In this document: piece after piece, positions 1 to 5,411 of the stretch
Position numbering within the stretch: position 1 is the stretch's first letter
Layout of the letters: the number at the start of each line of letters is the position of its first letter
Source of the DNA: Lachnospiraceae bacterium
Lineage (GTDB): Bacteria; Bacillota; Clostridia; Lachnospirales; Lachnospiraceae
Assembly: GCA_017443685.1 (NCBI GenBank)
Contig: JAFSYD010000170.1
Location: 1-5,436 of the forward strand
DNA: 5,436 nucleotides
Direction of reading: 5' to 3'
Position numbers and translations under genes: made by a program
Notes under the pieces: model-generated
Told to the model about the DNA's origin: nothing
The model's database searches: none
Seen by the model: the letters and a program-made list of their open reading frames with translations, nothing else

Positions 1-71
1 AGACCGATCCTGCCATGCTTGAGCGGCTGCGCGAATTCGGAATGGAGATCATCGTCGTCCCCGAACAGTAA
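1..71 (+). CDS. C-terminal end of an unidentified protein (truncated by window edge)
   Basis: Reading from base 3 there is an open frame of 22 codons ending in TAA at 69-71. Its last residues are LREFGMEIIVVPEQ. The alternation of a charged helix (MLERLREFG) and a hydrophobic strand (MEIIVVPE) looks like the end of an alpha/beta domain, so this is probably a real gene end rather than chance. The fragment is too short to assign a family. It lies 80 bases upstream of the membrane protein gene on the same strand, so the two could be cotranscribed, although a weak terminator-like hairpin lies between them. Confidence 0.5.
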   Translation, partial: TDPAMLERLREFGMEIIVVPEQ

Positions 72-78
72 TACGCAC

Positions 79-103
79 CGGGGATGCAGTCCCGTTTCTT
101 GTT
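79..103 (+). terminator. Weak terminator-like hairpin after the truncated gene
   Basis: CGGG at 79-82 pairs with CCCG at 91-94, extended by a G-T pair, with a loop of about six bases. It is followed by the T-rich TTTCTTGTT. The stem is only 4-5 base pairs and the T tract is interrupted, so termination would be partial at best. It sits 8 bases after the upstream stop codon, which is the right place for a terminator. Confidence 0.3.
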
Positions 104-151
104 CACGGACTTTTTCAACGGAATTATCAGGAGCCAAGGAGACTTTTTCTT

Positions 152-973
152 ATGGGTGATTTTACACAATATTTCCTATACATACCGGGCATCGTCATTT
201 TCCTGCTCGGTTCGGGGCAGGTACGTACCTGGTGGTCTGCACACAGCGCGGGTGCGGTCGACGCTGTTGTCCTTCGCTGTGAGCACGTTGTAAAAAAAGA
301 CAGTCAGGGACGGGATACGTTCAACTATTACAACACGACCGTGGAATACACCAACCCGAAAACAGATCATAAGGAACAGCACGCCATCAAGACACCAACC
401 GAATACGCAGTCGGCCAGCAGGTTCGGCTGGCGCGTTCGGCTTCCGTCAGCGACGTTTCGATCTTAGACGCGGAGGAGAATGCCGCATTCCATCCGGTTG
501 CCGTCCTGCTCGGCGGCGCACTGATGATCTTACTTGCGCTTTTCCAGAATCAGGGAAAGGAAGTGTATGCCATGATCTGCCTCGCCGCACTTCTTCTCGG
601 CGCGGGGCTTTGCATGATCTATCATTACGCGATGAACGCAAAAAGAAAACTAACCCCCGTCGAAGCGGAGATCATCGACACGTATTCGCGGCAGATCTCC
701 AAATCCACGAAGATCCTGCGCGGCGACAAGTTCACCTATTACCCGATCGTAAAATACAGGATCGGCGGCACAGAGAACATCCTGCGCTGTCACGTCAACG
801 CGGAATCCGAAAAGCGCTTCAAGATCGGTGACACCATAACGCTTTACTATGACGAGGATACGAAGCGCATCAGTGAACAGAAGGCAAAAGTGTCGACATT
901 GATCATCGGGGTCATTCTGGCCGTACTGGGGATCGCGGCGGGACTGTCGATCTTATCGGTACTTGCAGTGTAA
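152..973 (+). CDS. DUF3592-like membrane protein with two tandem repeats
   Basis: This is a 273-residue predicted integral membrane protein of unknown function. Hydrophobic segments lie at about residues 8-22, 114-131, 138-157 and 248-272. Between them are two soluble segments of similar pattern. The first (about 35-108) has FNYYNTTVEYT and later YAVGQQVRL. The second (about 168-243) has FTYYPIVKYRI and later FKIGDTITLYYD. The series of an aromatic 'YYP.V.Y' strand, a polar stretch, then '.VGD.V.LYYD' and a final short strand resembles the DUF3592 domain, so I read this as a duplicated DUF3592 protein; that assignment is from memory of the family pattern. The start is supported by AAGGAG at 136-141, ten bases before the ATG. 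The protein has no evident link to the PTS operon on the other strand. No catalytic motif is visible. Confidence 0.85.
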   Translation: MGDFTQYFLYIPGIVIFLLGSGQVRTWWSAHSAGAVDAVVLRCEHVVKKDSQGRDTFNYYNTTVEYTNPKTDHKEQHAIKTPTEYAVGQQVRLARSASVSDVSILDAEENAAFHPVAVLLGGALMILLALFQNQGKEVYAMICLAALLLGAGLCMIYHYAMNAKRKLTPVEAEIIDTYSRQISKSTKILRGDKFTYYPIVKYRIGGTENILRCHVNAESEKRFKIGDTITLYYDEDTKRISEQKAKVSTLIIGVILAVLGIAAGLSILSVLAV

Positions 974-1000
974 CAACCCTTGTTTTTCAGGCATAATAAT

Positions 1001-1032
1001 ACTGCCTCTCATTTCCCGGGAGGCAGTTTTTC
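1001..1032 (+). terminator. Intrinsic terminator of the membrane protein gene
   Basis: ACTGCCTCTC (1001-1010) pairs with GGGAGGCAGT (1018-1027) to give a stem of about 10 base pairs, including one T-G pair, with a seven-base loop. The + strand continues as TTTTT (1027-1031). It lies 28 bases after the stop codon at 971-973. Read on the minus strand, the hairpin is followed by ATTATTATG, so it may also weakly terminate transcripts arriving from the convergent HAD gene, for which no other terminator is seen. Confidence 0.85.
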
Positions 1033-1097
1033 ATTCACGCATTTATCCTAAGGATCCAATCAAGTCGACCATCATCGCCGCGGAGATTCGCTTTCTT

Positions 1098-1910
1098 TTA
1101 CGCCATAATGTACTTCTCTATCACTTCCGCCACGCCGCAGTGGTTATTGTCGCGTTCCGTTACAACATCCGCCGCGGCGCGGGTTTCGGGCGTGCCGTTT
1201 TGCATCGCCACGCCGATATGTGCCGCCGCAAGCATCGGGATGTCATTCGCTTCGTCTCCGACCGCAACCGTATCCTCAGGCGCTGCTCCGATATGCGCCG
1301 CCAGCCAGTGCAGGGCGCTGCCCTTATTCTGTCCGTGCGCGACAATCTCCAAAAGCATATTGCTCGACAAAAAGGCATCCACCAGCTCCGGTGCCTTTTC
1401 CATCAGATATCGGCCAAACGCCTCAAGGCGTTCCTTATTTGCCCGGTCGACCCCGCTCATTTTAAGCGGACGCATTTCGCCCATCTCCTGCGGACTTACC
1501 ACACGGTATTCCATGCCGAGGCGGTTGCAGTACCAATGCAGATCCTCATCCTCCCAATGCGGCTCGCAGAGCACCTTCCAGTCATCGTACATCTGCACAT
1601 GGACATCCTTCTCCAGGGAAGCTTCCGCCACCACGCGTACCGCCTCCGGGGTCAGTGTCTCCTTATAGATGATCTCCTTTGCCGCAAGGTCATAGATCAG
1701 CCCGCCGTTAAACGCCGCCAGATAGCAGCCGCTTTTTTCCAATTCCAGCTCTTTTGCCAGGCCGATCGCGCCTGCCAGCGGCCGCCCGGTATTGATGATG
1801 ACCTTATGCCCCGCCGCAAACATCGCATCCAACGCGTCCCTGTTCCCCTGCGGGATCTGCCGGTCGTCATTTAACAATGTACCGTCTAAGTCTAAGAACA
1901 GTGCTTTCAT
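1098..1910 (-). CDS. Cof-type HAD-IIB family hydrolase (sugar phosphatase)
   Basis: This 270-residue cytoplasmic Mg2+-dependent phosphatase belongs to the haloacid dehalogenase superfamily, Cof/YidA type. All four HAD motifs are present. Motif I is DLDGTLL, with nucleophile Asp7 and Asp9. Motif II is NTGRP, with Thr41. Motif III is Lys196 in NKGSAL. Motif IV is GDEANDIPML, with Asp219 and Asp223. FNGG at 67-70 is also typical of the family. The segment from about 85 to 185 is the C2-type cap that sets substrate choice. Length matches the family norm of about 260-280. The ATG start is fixed because motif I begins at residue 7, but its ribosome binding site is weak (GAGATG about ten bases upstream). 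Family members dephosphorylate sugar phosphates or similar small metabolites; the substrate here cannot be told. A 285-base gap separates it from rpiB upstream, so it is probably its own transcription unit. Confidence 0.93.
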   Translation of the reverse strand: MKALFLDLDGTLLNDDRQIPQGNRDALDAMFAAGHKVIINTGRPLAGAIGLAKELELEKSGCYLAAFNGGLIYDLAAKEIIYKETLTPEAVRVVAEASLEKDVHVQMYDDWKVLCEPHWEDEDLHWYCNRLGMEYRVVSPQEMGEMRPLKMSGVDRANKERLEAFGRYLMEKAPELVDAFLSSNMLLEIVAHGQNKGSALHWLAAHIGAAPEDTVAVGDEANDIPMLAAAHIGVAMQNGTPETRAAADVVTERDNNHCGVAEVIEKYIMA

Positions 1911-1928
1911 ATCAGCTTACCATCTCTG

Positions 1929-1947
1929 TGCAAATTAACGTATTGCA
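1929..1947. repeat. Imperfect inverted repeat upstream of the HAD gene
   Basis: TGCAA at 1929-1933 is matched by TTGCA at 1943-1947, with nine bases between. The site lies in the transcribed leader, 18 bases before the HAD start codon, if the candidate promoter at 2062-2090 is correct. It could be a small hairpin or a protein-binding site, or it may be chance; five-base arms are common by chance in a region of this size. Confidence 0.25.
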
Positions 1948-2061
1948 GGCATCTGTGCCGGCGTTACATCCAACCTAAGCCCTAACTGTTAAAAAAATTT
2001 TCAAAAGTGTTCCTAAGTTCGGCGTTGTTCTTTTGGATCCCATCTCCAATTTCTTTCTTGT

Positions 2062-2090
2062 ATGGTAGCACGAATGCGTCCATCCGTCAA
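2062..2090 (-). promoter_or_regulatory. Candidate promoter for the HAD hydrolase gene
   Basis: On the minus strand, TTGACG (2090-2085, five of six matches to the -35 consensus) is followed after exactly 17 bases by TACCAT (2067-2062, four of six matches to the -10 consensus). Transcription would start near 2055 and leave an untranslated leader of about 145 bases before the HAD start at 1910. The position, downstream of the rpiB terminator-like hairpin, fits a separate transcription unit. The prediction is by consensus match only. Confidence 0.45.
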
Positions 2091-2116
2091 TTACCACGCA
2101 CTCTTATTTTGATATA

Positions 2117-2156
2117 TTAAAACCCGGCGGCACCCCGCATCCGCAGGATCCCGCCG
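2117..2156 (-). terminator. Terminator-like hairpin after rpiB
   Basis: On the minus strand CGGCGG (2156-2151) pairs with CCGCCG (2130-2125). Inside the 20-base loop a second small stem, ATCC/GGAT, can form. The hairpin is followed by GGTTTTAATATATC. It starts 40 bases after the rpiB stop, the expected place for the end of the PTS operon transcript. The T tract is only four bases and is offset by GG, so termination could be leaky. Confidence 0.5.
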
Positions 2157-2195
2157 TTATGAAAAGAGAGTAATTGAAGATTGTCTGAATAATAT

Positions 2196-2633
2196 CTAAT
2201 TTTCCAAGGCCGCGATCCCCGCGATGCGGCGCTTGTGCCGCTCATCCTCCGAGAACGGCGTATCTAAGAACGCGTCCACCACGCGCAGCGCGTGCCCGCC
2301 TCCGATCACGCGTCCGCCCATCGCTAAGATATTCGCGTCATTATGCAGCCTTGTCGCCTCCGCGGAAAACACATCATGGCAGAGTGCCGCGCGGATGCCT
2401 TTATGCTTGTTCGCGGCAATGGATATTCCGATGCCGGTGCCGCAGATCAGGATACCGCGGTCGCATTCACCCTTTTGGATGCTCTCCGCTACCGCGTGCG
2501 CGTACACCGGATAGTCCACCGAAGCCGCCGAGTCCGTCCCGAAATCCATATAGGTAAGCCCGCGCTCTTCCAAATGCCGCTTGACCTCCTGCATCAATTC
2601 ATATCCGCCGTGATCACAACCACGTGCTATCAT
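2196..2633 (-). CDS. rpiB: Ribose-5-phosphate isomerase B (RpiB/LacAB family)
   Basis: This cytoplasmic enzyme interconverts ribose 5-phosphate and ribulose 5-phosphate in the non-oxidative pentose phosphate pathway; relatives act on allose 6-phosphate or galactose 6-phosphate. With the start used here it has 145 residues, normal for RpiB. Family motifs are GCDHGG near the N-terminus (Asp7, His8), SVDYP near residue 40, the catalytic-cysteine loop ILICGTGIG (Cys64), GIRAALCHD, HNDANILA (His97) and GGRVIGGG. I chose the ATG at 2633: GGAGG (2643-2639) sits five bases before it, and the protein then begins right at the first beta strand as in homologues. A longer in-frame start, GTG at 2651, would add MSTEDI and include the Shine-Dalgarno sequence in the coding part, so it is unlikely. 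It is the last gene of the PTS-transaldolase set; a sole RpiB rather than a LacA/LacB pair favours ribose 5-phosphate as substrate. Confidence 0.94.
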   Translation of the reverse strand: MIARGCDHGGYELMQEVKRHLEERGLTYMDFGTDSAASVDYPVYAHAVAESIQKGECDRGILICGTGIGISIAANKHKGIRAALCHDVFSAEATRLHNDANILAMGGRVIGGGHALRVVDAFLDTPFSEDERHKRRIAGIAALEN

Positions 2634-2658
2634 AATATCCTCCGTACTCACCGCAAAA

Positions 2659-2698
2659 GGCTTCCCGGTACGGCCGGAACACTCCGGCCGGCGGAACC
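2659..2698 (-). repeat. Strong intercistronic hairpin between transaldolase and rpiB
   Basis: A perfect 8-base-pair GC-rich stem, CGGCCGGA (2671-2678) and TCCGGCCG (2683-2690), closes a four-base loop. It can be lengthened by an outer stem: GGCTTCC (2659-2665) against GGAACC (2693-2698), with one bulged base. No T run follows on either strand, so this is not a standard terminator. It occupies half of the 81-base gap between the two genes. A role in mRNA processing or protection of the upstream message is possible, but this is inference. Confidence 0.65.
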
Positions 2699-2714
2699 TT
2701 GTGCGTCAAAAACT

Positions 2715-3368
2715 TTACTCCCCGAAGACCGCAATATAGTCCTTCTGGAACTTTTCGATGCCCGCGTCAGTCAGCGGATGCTTGATCATCTGCTCGATCA
2801 CGCCGAACGGTACCGTCGCAATGTCCGCACCTGCAAGCGCGCAGTCGATCACGTGGATCGGATTACGAACCGACGCCGCAATGATCTCCGTCTTATAATC
2901 GTAGTTTGCAAAGATCTCAACGATCTGCTCCACGAGATCCATACCAACCGTCGAAATGTCATCCAGTCTTCCGAGGAACGGCGATACATAAGCCGCACCT
3001 GCCTCTGCTGCAAGAAGCGCCTGGTTCGCGGTGAAGATCAAAGTCACGTTACACTTGATCCCTTCCGAGGAAAGCACCTTCGTTGCCTTAAGGCCTTCCG
3101 CCGTCATCGGGATCTTTACAACCATATTCTTGTGGATCTTCGCGATCTCGCGTCCTTCCGCGATCATACCTTCCGCATCCACCGTCGTCGCCTTTACCTC
3201 ACCGCTGATCGGGCCGTCTACGATCGAAGTGATCTCTTTGATGACTTCGTTAAAATCCCTGCCCTCTTTTGCAATCAGGGACGGATTCGTGGTAACGCCG
3301 CAGATCACGCCCATGTCATTTGCTTTTCTGATATCGTCAACATTCGCTGTATCCAAGAAAAATTTCAT
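2715..3368 (-). CDS. tal: Transaldolase, short MipB/TalC (fructose-6-phosphate aldolase-like) family
   Basis: This 217-residue cytoplasmic TIM-barrel enzyme moves a dihydroxyacetone unit between sugar phosphates via a Schiff base. Motifs are LDTANVDDI at the N-terminus, GVTTNPSLI (24-32), the Schiff-base lysine Lys85 in VVKIPMT, NVTLIF (107-112), [11 protein letters not shown] (127-137) and VPFGVIEQM near the C-terminus. The family mixes transaldolases with fructose-6-phosphate aldolases. In E. coli FSA the active site has Gln59 (FAQVMATT) and a Tyr in VAPYVNR. Here the equivalent positions are Glu57 (GEVKATT) and Phe131 (SPFLGR), which is the transaldolase pattern, so I favour transaldolase over the aldolase. 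The start is supported by AAGGAG, seven bases upstream. It begins 29 bases after the IIB stop, so the two are cotranscribed. Together with RpiB it supplies two steps of the non-oxidative pentose phosphate pathway; transketolase is not in the window. Confidence 0.93.
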   Translation of the reverse strand: MKFFLDTANVDDIRKANDMGVICGVTTNPSLIAKEGRDFNEVIKEITSIVDGPISGEVKATTVDAEGMIAEGREIAKIHKNMVVKIPMTAEGLKATKVLSSEGIKCNVTLIFTANQALLAAEAGAAYVSPFLGRLDDISTVGMDLVEQIVEIFANYDYKTEIIAASVRNPIHVIDCALAGADIATVPFGVIEQMIKHPLTDAGIEKFQKDYIAVFGE

Positions 3369-3397
3369 TGGTATTCTCCTTTTTCAAAAAATGAATC

Positions 3398-3706
3398 TTA
3401 ATCCAGCAGTTCTCTTTCTTTTAATGCTGCCTCGATCTCCTTGTCGGACATAACATTCTTCAACGGGATAACGATCGTCCCGTCACCCTCAACGCCGTCA
3501 AACGTCTTAAGGAACGTCTTTGCAACCATTACAATGTCATAGTTGCGTGCCGCGGACTTGCCTTCCGACACCGGCGCGTGGCGAAGCTCAGCCAGCTTAA
3601 TGCCGTTTCTGTCCATTACCTTTTTGATTGCGTTCTCCATCATCAGAGACGAACCTGCACCGTTCGCGCAGCATGCCAATACTCTTTTACCGTCCAATTT
3701 TGCCAT
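3398..3706 (-). CDS. PTS system IIB component, UlaB/SgaB type
   Basis: This 102-residue cytoplasmic phosphocarrier passes phosphate from a IIA domain to the substrate bound by its IIC partner. The N-terminal strand is followed by LACCANGAGSS, the phosphate-binding loop of lactose/ascorbate-type IIB proteins; by comparison with CGNGxGSS in E. coli UlaB, the phosphorylated residue should be Cys13 (C-A-N-G), with Cys12 next to it. Later strands include YDIVMVAK and GTIVIPLKNV, and the length (about 100) is normal for the family. The start has GGAGGT (3718-3713) six bases upstream. It lies 108 bases after the IIC stop, a gap that contains its own likely promoter, and 29 bases before transaldolase. 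The UlaB label is family-level and does not prove ascorbate as substrate. Confidence 0.92.
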   Translation of the reverse strand: MAKLDGKRVLACCANGAGSSLMMENAIKKVMDRNGIKLAELRHAPVSEGKSAARNYDIVMVAKTFLKTFDGVEGDGTIVIPLKNVMSDKEIEAALKERELLD

Positions 3707-3762
3707 TGTTGTACCTCCATTCTTTATAAAATTAACGGGATCGGCGGCAGTCTCTCACCGTC

Positions 3763-3778
3763 GACCCCTATTATACCA
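3763..3778 (-). promoter_or_regulatory. Extended -10 promoter in front of the IIB-transaldolase-rpiB genes
   Basis: On the minus strand the sequence reads TGGTATAAT, with a perfect TATAAT at 3775-3770 preceded by the TG of an extended -10 element (TGnTATAAT). A -35 element is poor (best TGCAAA, 3797-3792, spacing 16), which extended -10 promoters tolerate. Transcription would start near 3763, giving a leader of about 57 bases before the IIB start codon at 3706. It lies between the IIC stop and the IIB start, so it would allow IIB, transaldolase and rpiB to be expressed apart from the permease. Confidence 0.6.
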
Positions 3779-3814
3779 TATATGTGTTATTTTTGCATCA
3801 GATATGTTTTGAAA

Positions 3815-5308
3815 TTATGCAGCCTTTTTCTTCGAGATATGCTCGAGATATGCGTCATAATCTTCCGTGATCAGGAAGTAACCTTCCGGATCCATCTTGT
3901 ACTCGATCTGCGGCAGTGCGAAAAGGATAACAACTACGATCGCAACACCGGCATACCCAAGATACCGCATCAGCACCGTGAAGATCGGCCATACCGTATC
4001 CCAGTCGAACATGCCGAGGTAACCGCCGTACTGTGCCATGCCTACGAAGCCCGCGATGAACGCCGCGCCGAATACCTGGATCAGACCGGATAAGAACGGC
4101 AGGATGAGGCAGGCCTTTAATCCGCCCTTCTCGTTCGCTACCAGACCGATGGTCGCGTTGTCGAAGAATACCGGAACGAATCCGCAGATGATGATAACCG
4201 GGCTGCCAACAACGATCAGTATAAGGATCGCGATGATCTGTCCCGTTAAGCCTGCAAGGAAACCAAACGTTACAGCGTTGGAATCACCGAAACCGTAGCA
4301 AACCGCGCAGTCAACGCCCGGTACGGACGCCGGAAGCAGCTTGTCAGCGATACCCTGGAAGGAAGCGGTCAGCTCCGTAACGAAGGTACGTACGCCTAAC
4401 TGCAGGATTGCCAGATATACGGCAAACTTCAGGGAAGTATCAAGGATATAGAAACCAAAGTTGTAATCAGCAGCCATCGCCTCGGTCGATACGAAGAAGT
4501 CGCGTCCGATAACGATCATGATGATACCGAAGAAGATCGTCATCAGGATAGCCGTACATACCATGTTCTCATTGAAGATGGAGAAGAAGCCCGGCATTTC
4601 CATCTCGCCTACCTTCTTGATCTCCTTATCCTTCTTGCCGCCGTTGTTGCCGAAGAACTTATCCGCTACGATGTATGCAAGACGGATACCGAACATCTGC
4701 TGATGCGCGATCGCGAAGCCTGCGCCCTCGGTCAGCTCCTGCATCGGCTTAACCGTCAGGTTCGAGCCTACTGCCCAGTAAGCGCCTAAGATAACGGACA
4801 TAACCGCCAGCATTGCCACATCATTCGAAAGAAGACCCGGCAGTGCGAACATGATCAGCCAATATGCCGTAGCCGCCTGCTGTACCTGTACGTGACCGGT
4901 CGTGAAAAGGGAACGGCACTTCGTGATCTTGTTGAAACGTACCAATAAAATATTTACTAAAAATGCGATCAGAAGCAGTGTCAGCGCCTGGGAAAAGCCC
5001 TTGCCGAATACTTCTTCCACGCCTGCGGTAACCGCGTTCTGTCCATAATACGGGTCGATAACGCACGCGGTTAAGTTGAAGCGGTCCTTCAAGCCTGCAA
5101 GGATCGGGCGGAAGTTACTTACCAACCCGCCGGAACCTGCGTTTAAGATCTGGAAACCGACGATCGCCTTGATCGTGCCGCCTAAGGTGTCATACCACTT
5201 CTTGCCCATCAGAGCATAGCCGATCAGGGTCAGAAAACCTACCATATATGGGGCGTTTCGCAGAATATAAGTAGCGAAGAAATCCCATATTGTCAACAAA
5301 ATGTTCAT
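3815..5308 (-). CDS. PTS system IIC permease, UlaA/SgaT (ascorbate-type) family
   Basis: This 497-residue multi-span inner membrane protein would carry a substrate into the cell while it is phosphorylated by its IIB partner. It follows the E. coli UlaA pattern over nearly its full length: NAPYMVGFLTLIGY (18-31), GTIKAIVGF then AGSGG (57-61), TGHVQVQQ (137-144), GFAIAHQQMFG (198-207), GVRTFVTELTASFQGI (305-320), PGVDCA (330-335) and GFVPVFFDNATIG (376-388). His202/Gln203 and Asp333 fall in blocks conserved with UlaA that line its substrate site. About ten hydrophobic segments are visible. A charged stretch (221-237, NNGGKKDKEIKK) forms a cytoplasmic-type loop, and a soluble tail of about 30 residues ends in KKKAA. 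The start has GGAGGT (5322-5317) eight bases upstream. IIB follows as in ulaA-ulaB, but a IIA gene is missing from its usual place after IIB. Substrate is unproven: the adjoining genes belong to the pentose phosphate pathway, not ascorbate breakdown. Confidence 0.93.
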   Translation of the reverse strand: MNILLTIWDFFATYILRNAPYMVGFLTLIGYALMGKKWYDTLGGTIKAIVGFQILNAGSGGLVSNFRPILAGLKDRFNLTACVIDPYYGQNAVTAGVEEVFGKGFSQALTLLLIAFLVNILLVRFNKITKCRSLFTTGHVQVQQAATAYWLIMFALPGLLSNDVAMLAVMSVILGAYWAVGSNLTVKPMQELTEGAGFAIAHQQMFGIRLAYIVADKFFGNNGGKKDKEIKKVGEMEMPGFFSIFNENMVCTAILMTIFFGIIMIVIGRDFFVSTEAMAADYNFGFYILDTSLKFAVYLAILQLGVRTFVTELTASFQGIADKLLPASVPGVDCAVCYGFGDSNAVTFGFLAGLTGQIIAILILIVVGSPVIIICGFVPVFFDNATIGLVANEKGGLKACLILPFLSGLIQVFGAAFIAGFVGMAQYGGYLGMFDWDTVWPIFTVLMRYLGYAGVAIVVVILFALPQIEYKMDPEGYFLITEDYDAYLEHISKKKAA

Positions 5309-5352
5309 ACTTACTTACCTCCGTTTATCGTGTTTGTGAGTATATATTCTAT

Positions 5353-5365
5353 CCGCTTTGCGCGG
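5353..5365. repeat. Small inverted repeat in the leader region of the IIC gene
   Basis: CCGC (5353-5356) and GCGG (5362-5365) flank five bases. On the minus strand it is followed by ATAGAATATATACT, which contains two -10-like hexamers (TAGAAT 5351-5346 and TATACT 5344-5339), neither with a good -35 element. It may be part of the promoter or operator of the IIC gene, or a small RNA hairpin; the arms are short. Confidence 0.25.
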
Positions 5366-5381
5366 GTAAAACCGATATATC

Positions 5382-5403
5382 GCCGCCCGGCGCGCCGGGC
5401 AGC
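5382..5403. repeat. Perfect GC-rich palindrome upstream of the IIC gene
   Basis: A 16-base perfect palindrome, GCCCGGCGCGCCGGGC (5385-5400), can fold to six G-C pairs with a CGCG loop, and two more pairs (5382-5383 with 5402-5403) can form past one mismatch. A second palindrome, CGATATATCG (5373-5382), lies next to it and is followed on the minus strand by GTTTTACC. The site is 12 bases after a possible upstream stop codon and about 76 bases before the IIC start. It could be the terminator or processing hairpin of the upstream gene, an attenuator, or an operator. The T tract is not directly after the main stem, so plain termination is not clear. Confidence 0.6.
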
Positions 5404-5411
5404 TTATTATT

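Larger units (their letters stand above)
1911..2195. other. 285-base intergenic region between rpiB and the HAD gene
   Basis: No convincing gene is seen in either strand. Reading on the minus strand it holds, in order: a terminator-like hairpin after rpiB (about 2156-2117), a candidate promoter (2090-2062), an A/T-rich stretch with seven Ts (about 1993-1987), and an imperfect inverted repeat (1947-1929) shortly before the HAD start. CCTAAG occurs twice, at 1974-1979 and 2012-2017, but is too short to mean much. Base composition is clearly more A/T-rich than the flanking genes, as expected for a control region. Confidence 0.6.

Noticed and set aside
99..127. Possible promoter TTGTTC-17-AATTAT before the membrane protein gene
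   Set aside because: Only three and four of six matches, a level expected by chance. The gene could equally be read from the upstream gene's promoter.
963..1874. A 303-codon open frame on the + strand opposite the HAD gene
   Set aside because: It overlaps the end of the membrane protein gene, runs through the terminator and is fully antisense to a gene with all HAD motifs. The product is a low-complexity His/Arg-rich sequence typical of shadow frames.
1975..2043. A 22-codon open frame on the minus strand in the HAD leader, a possible leader peptide
   Set aside because: GGAG directly touches the ATG, which is too close for translation, and no other ribosome binding site is present. The codons show no run of one amino acid that would suggest attenuation.
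2343..3401. A 352-codon open frame on the + strand opposite rpiB and transaldolase
   Set aside because: It lies antisense to two clear enzyme genes and spans the gap between them. Its product is rich in Arg, His and Cys with no recognisable domain. It is explained by the codon bias of the genes on the other strand.
5339..5374. Possible promoter for the IIC gene with TAGAAT or TATACT as -10 element
   Set aside because: Each hexamer matches five of six bases, but no acceptable -35 element or extended -10 TG is found at the right distance. The start may lie elsewhere or beyond the window, so no promoter feature was called.
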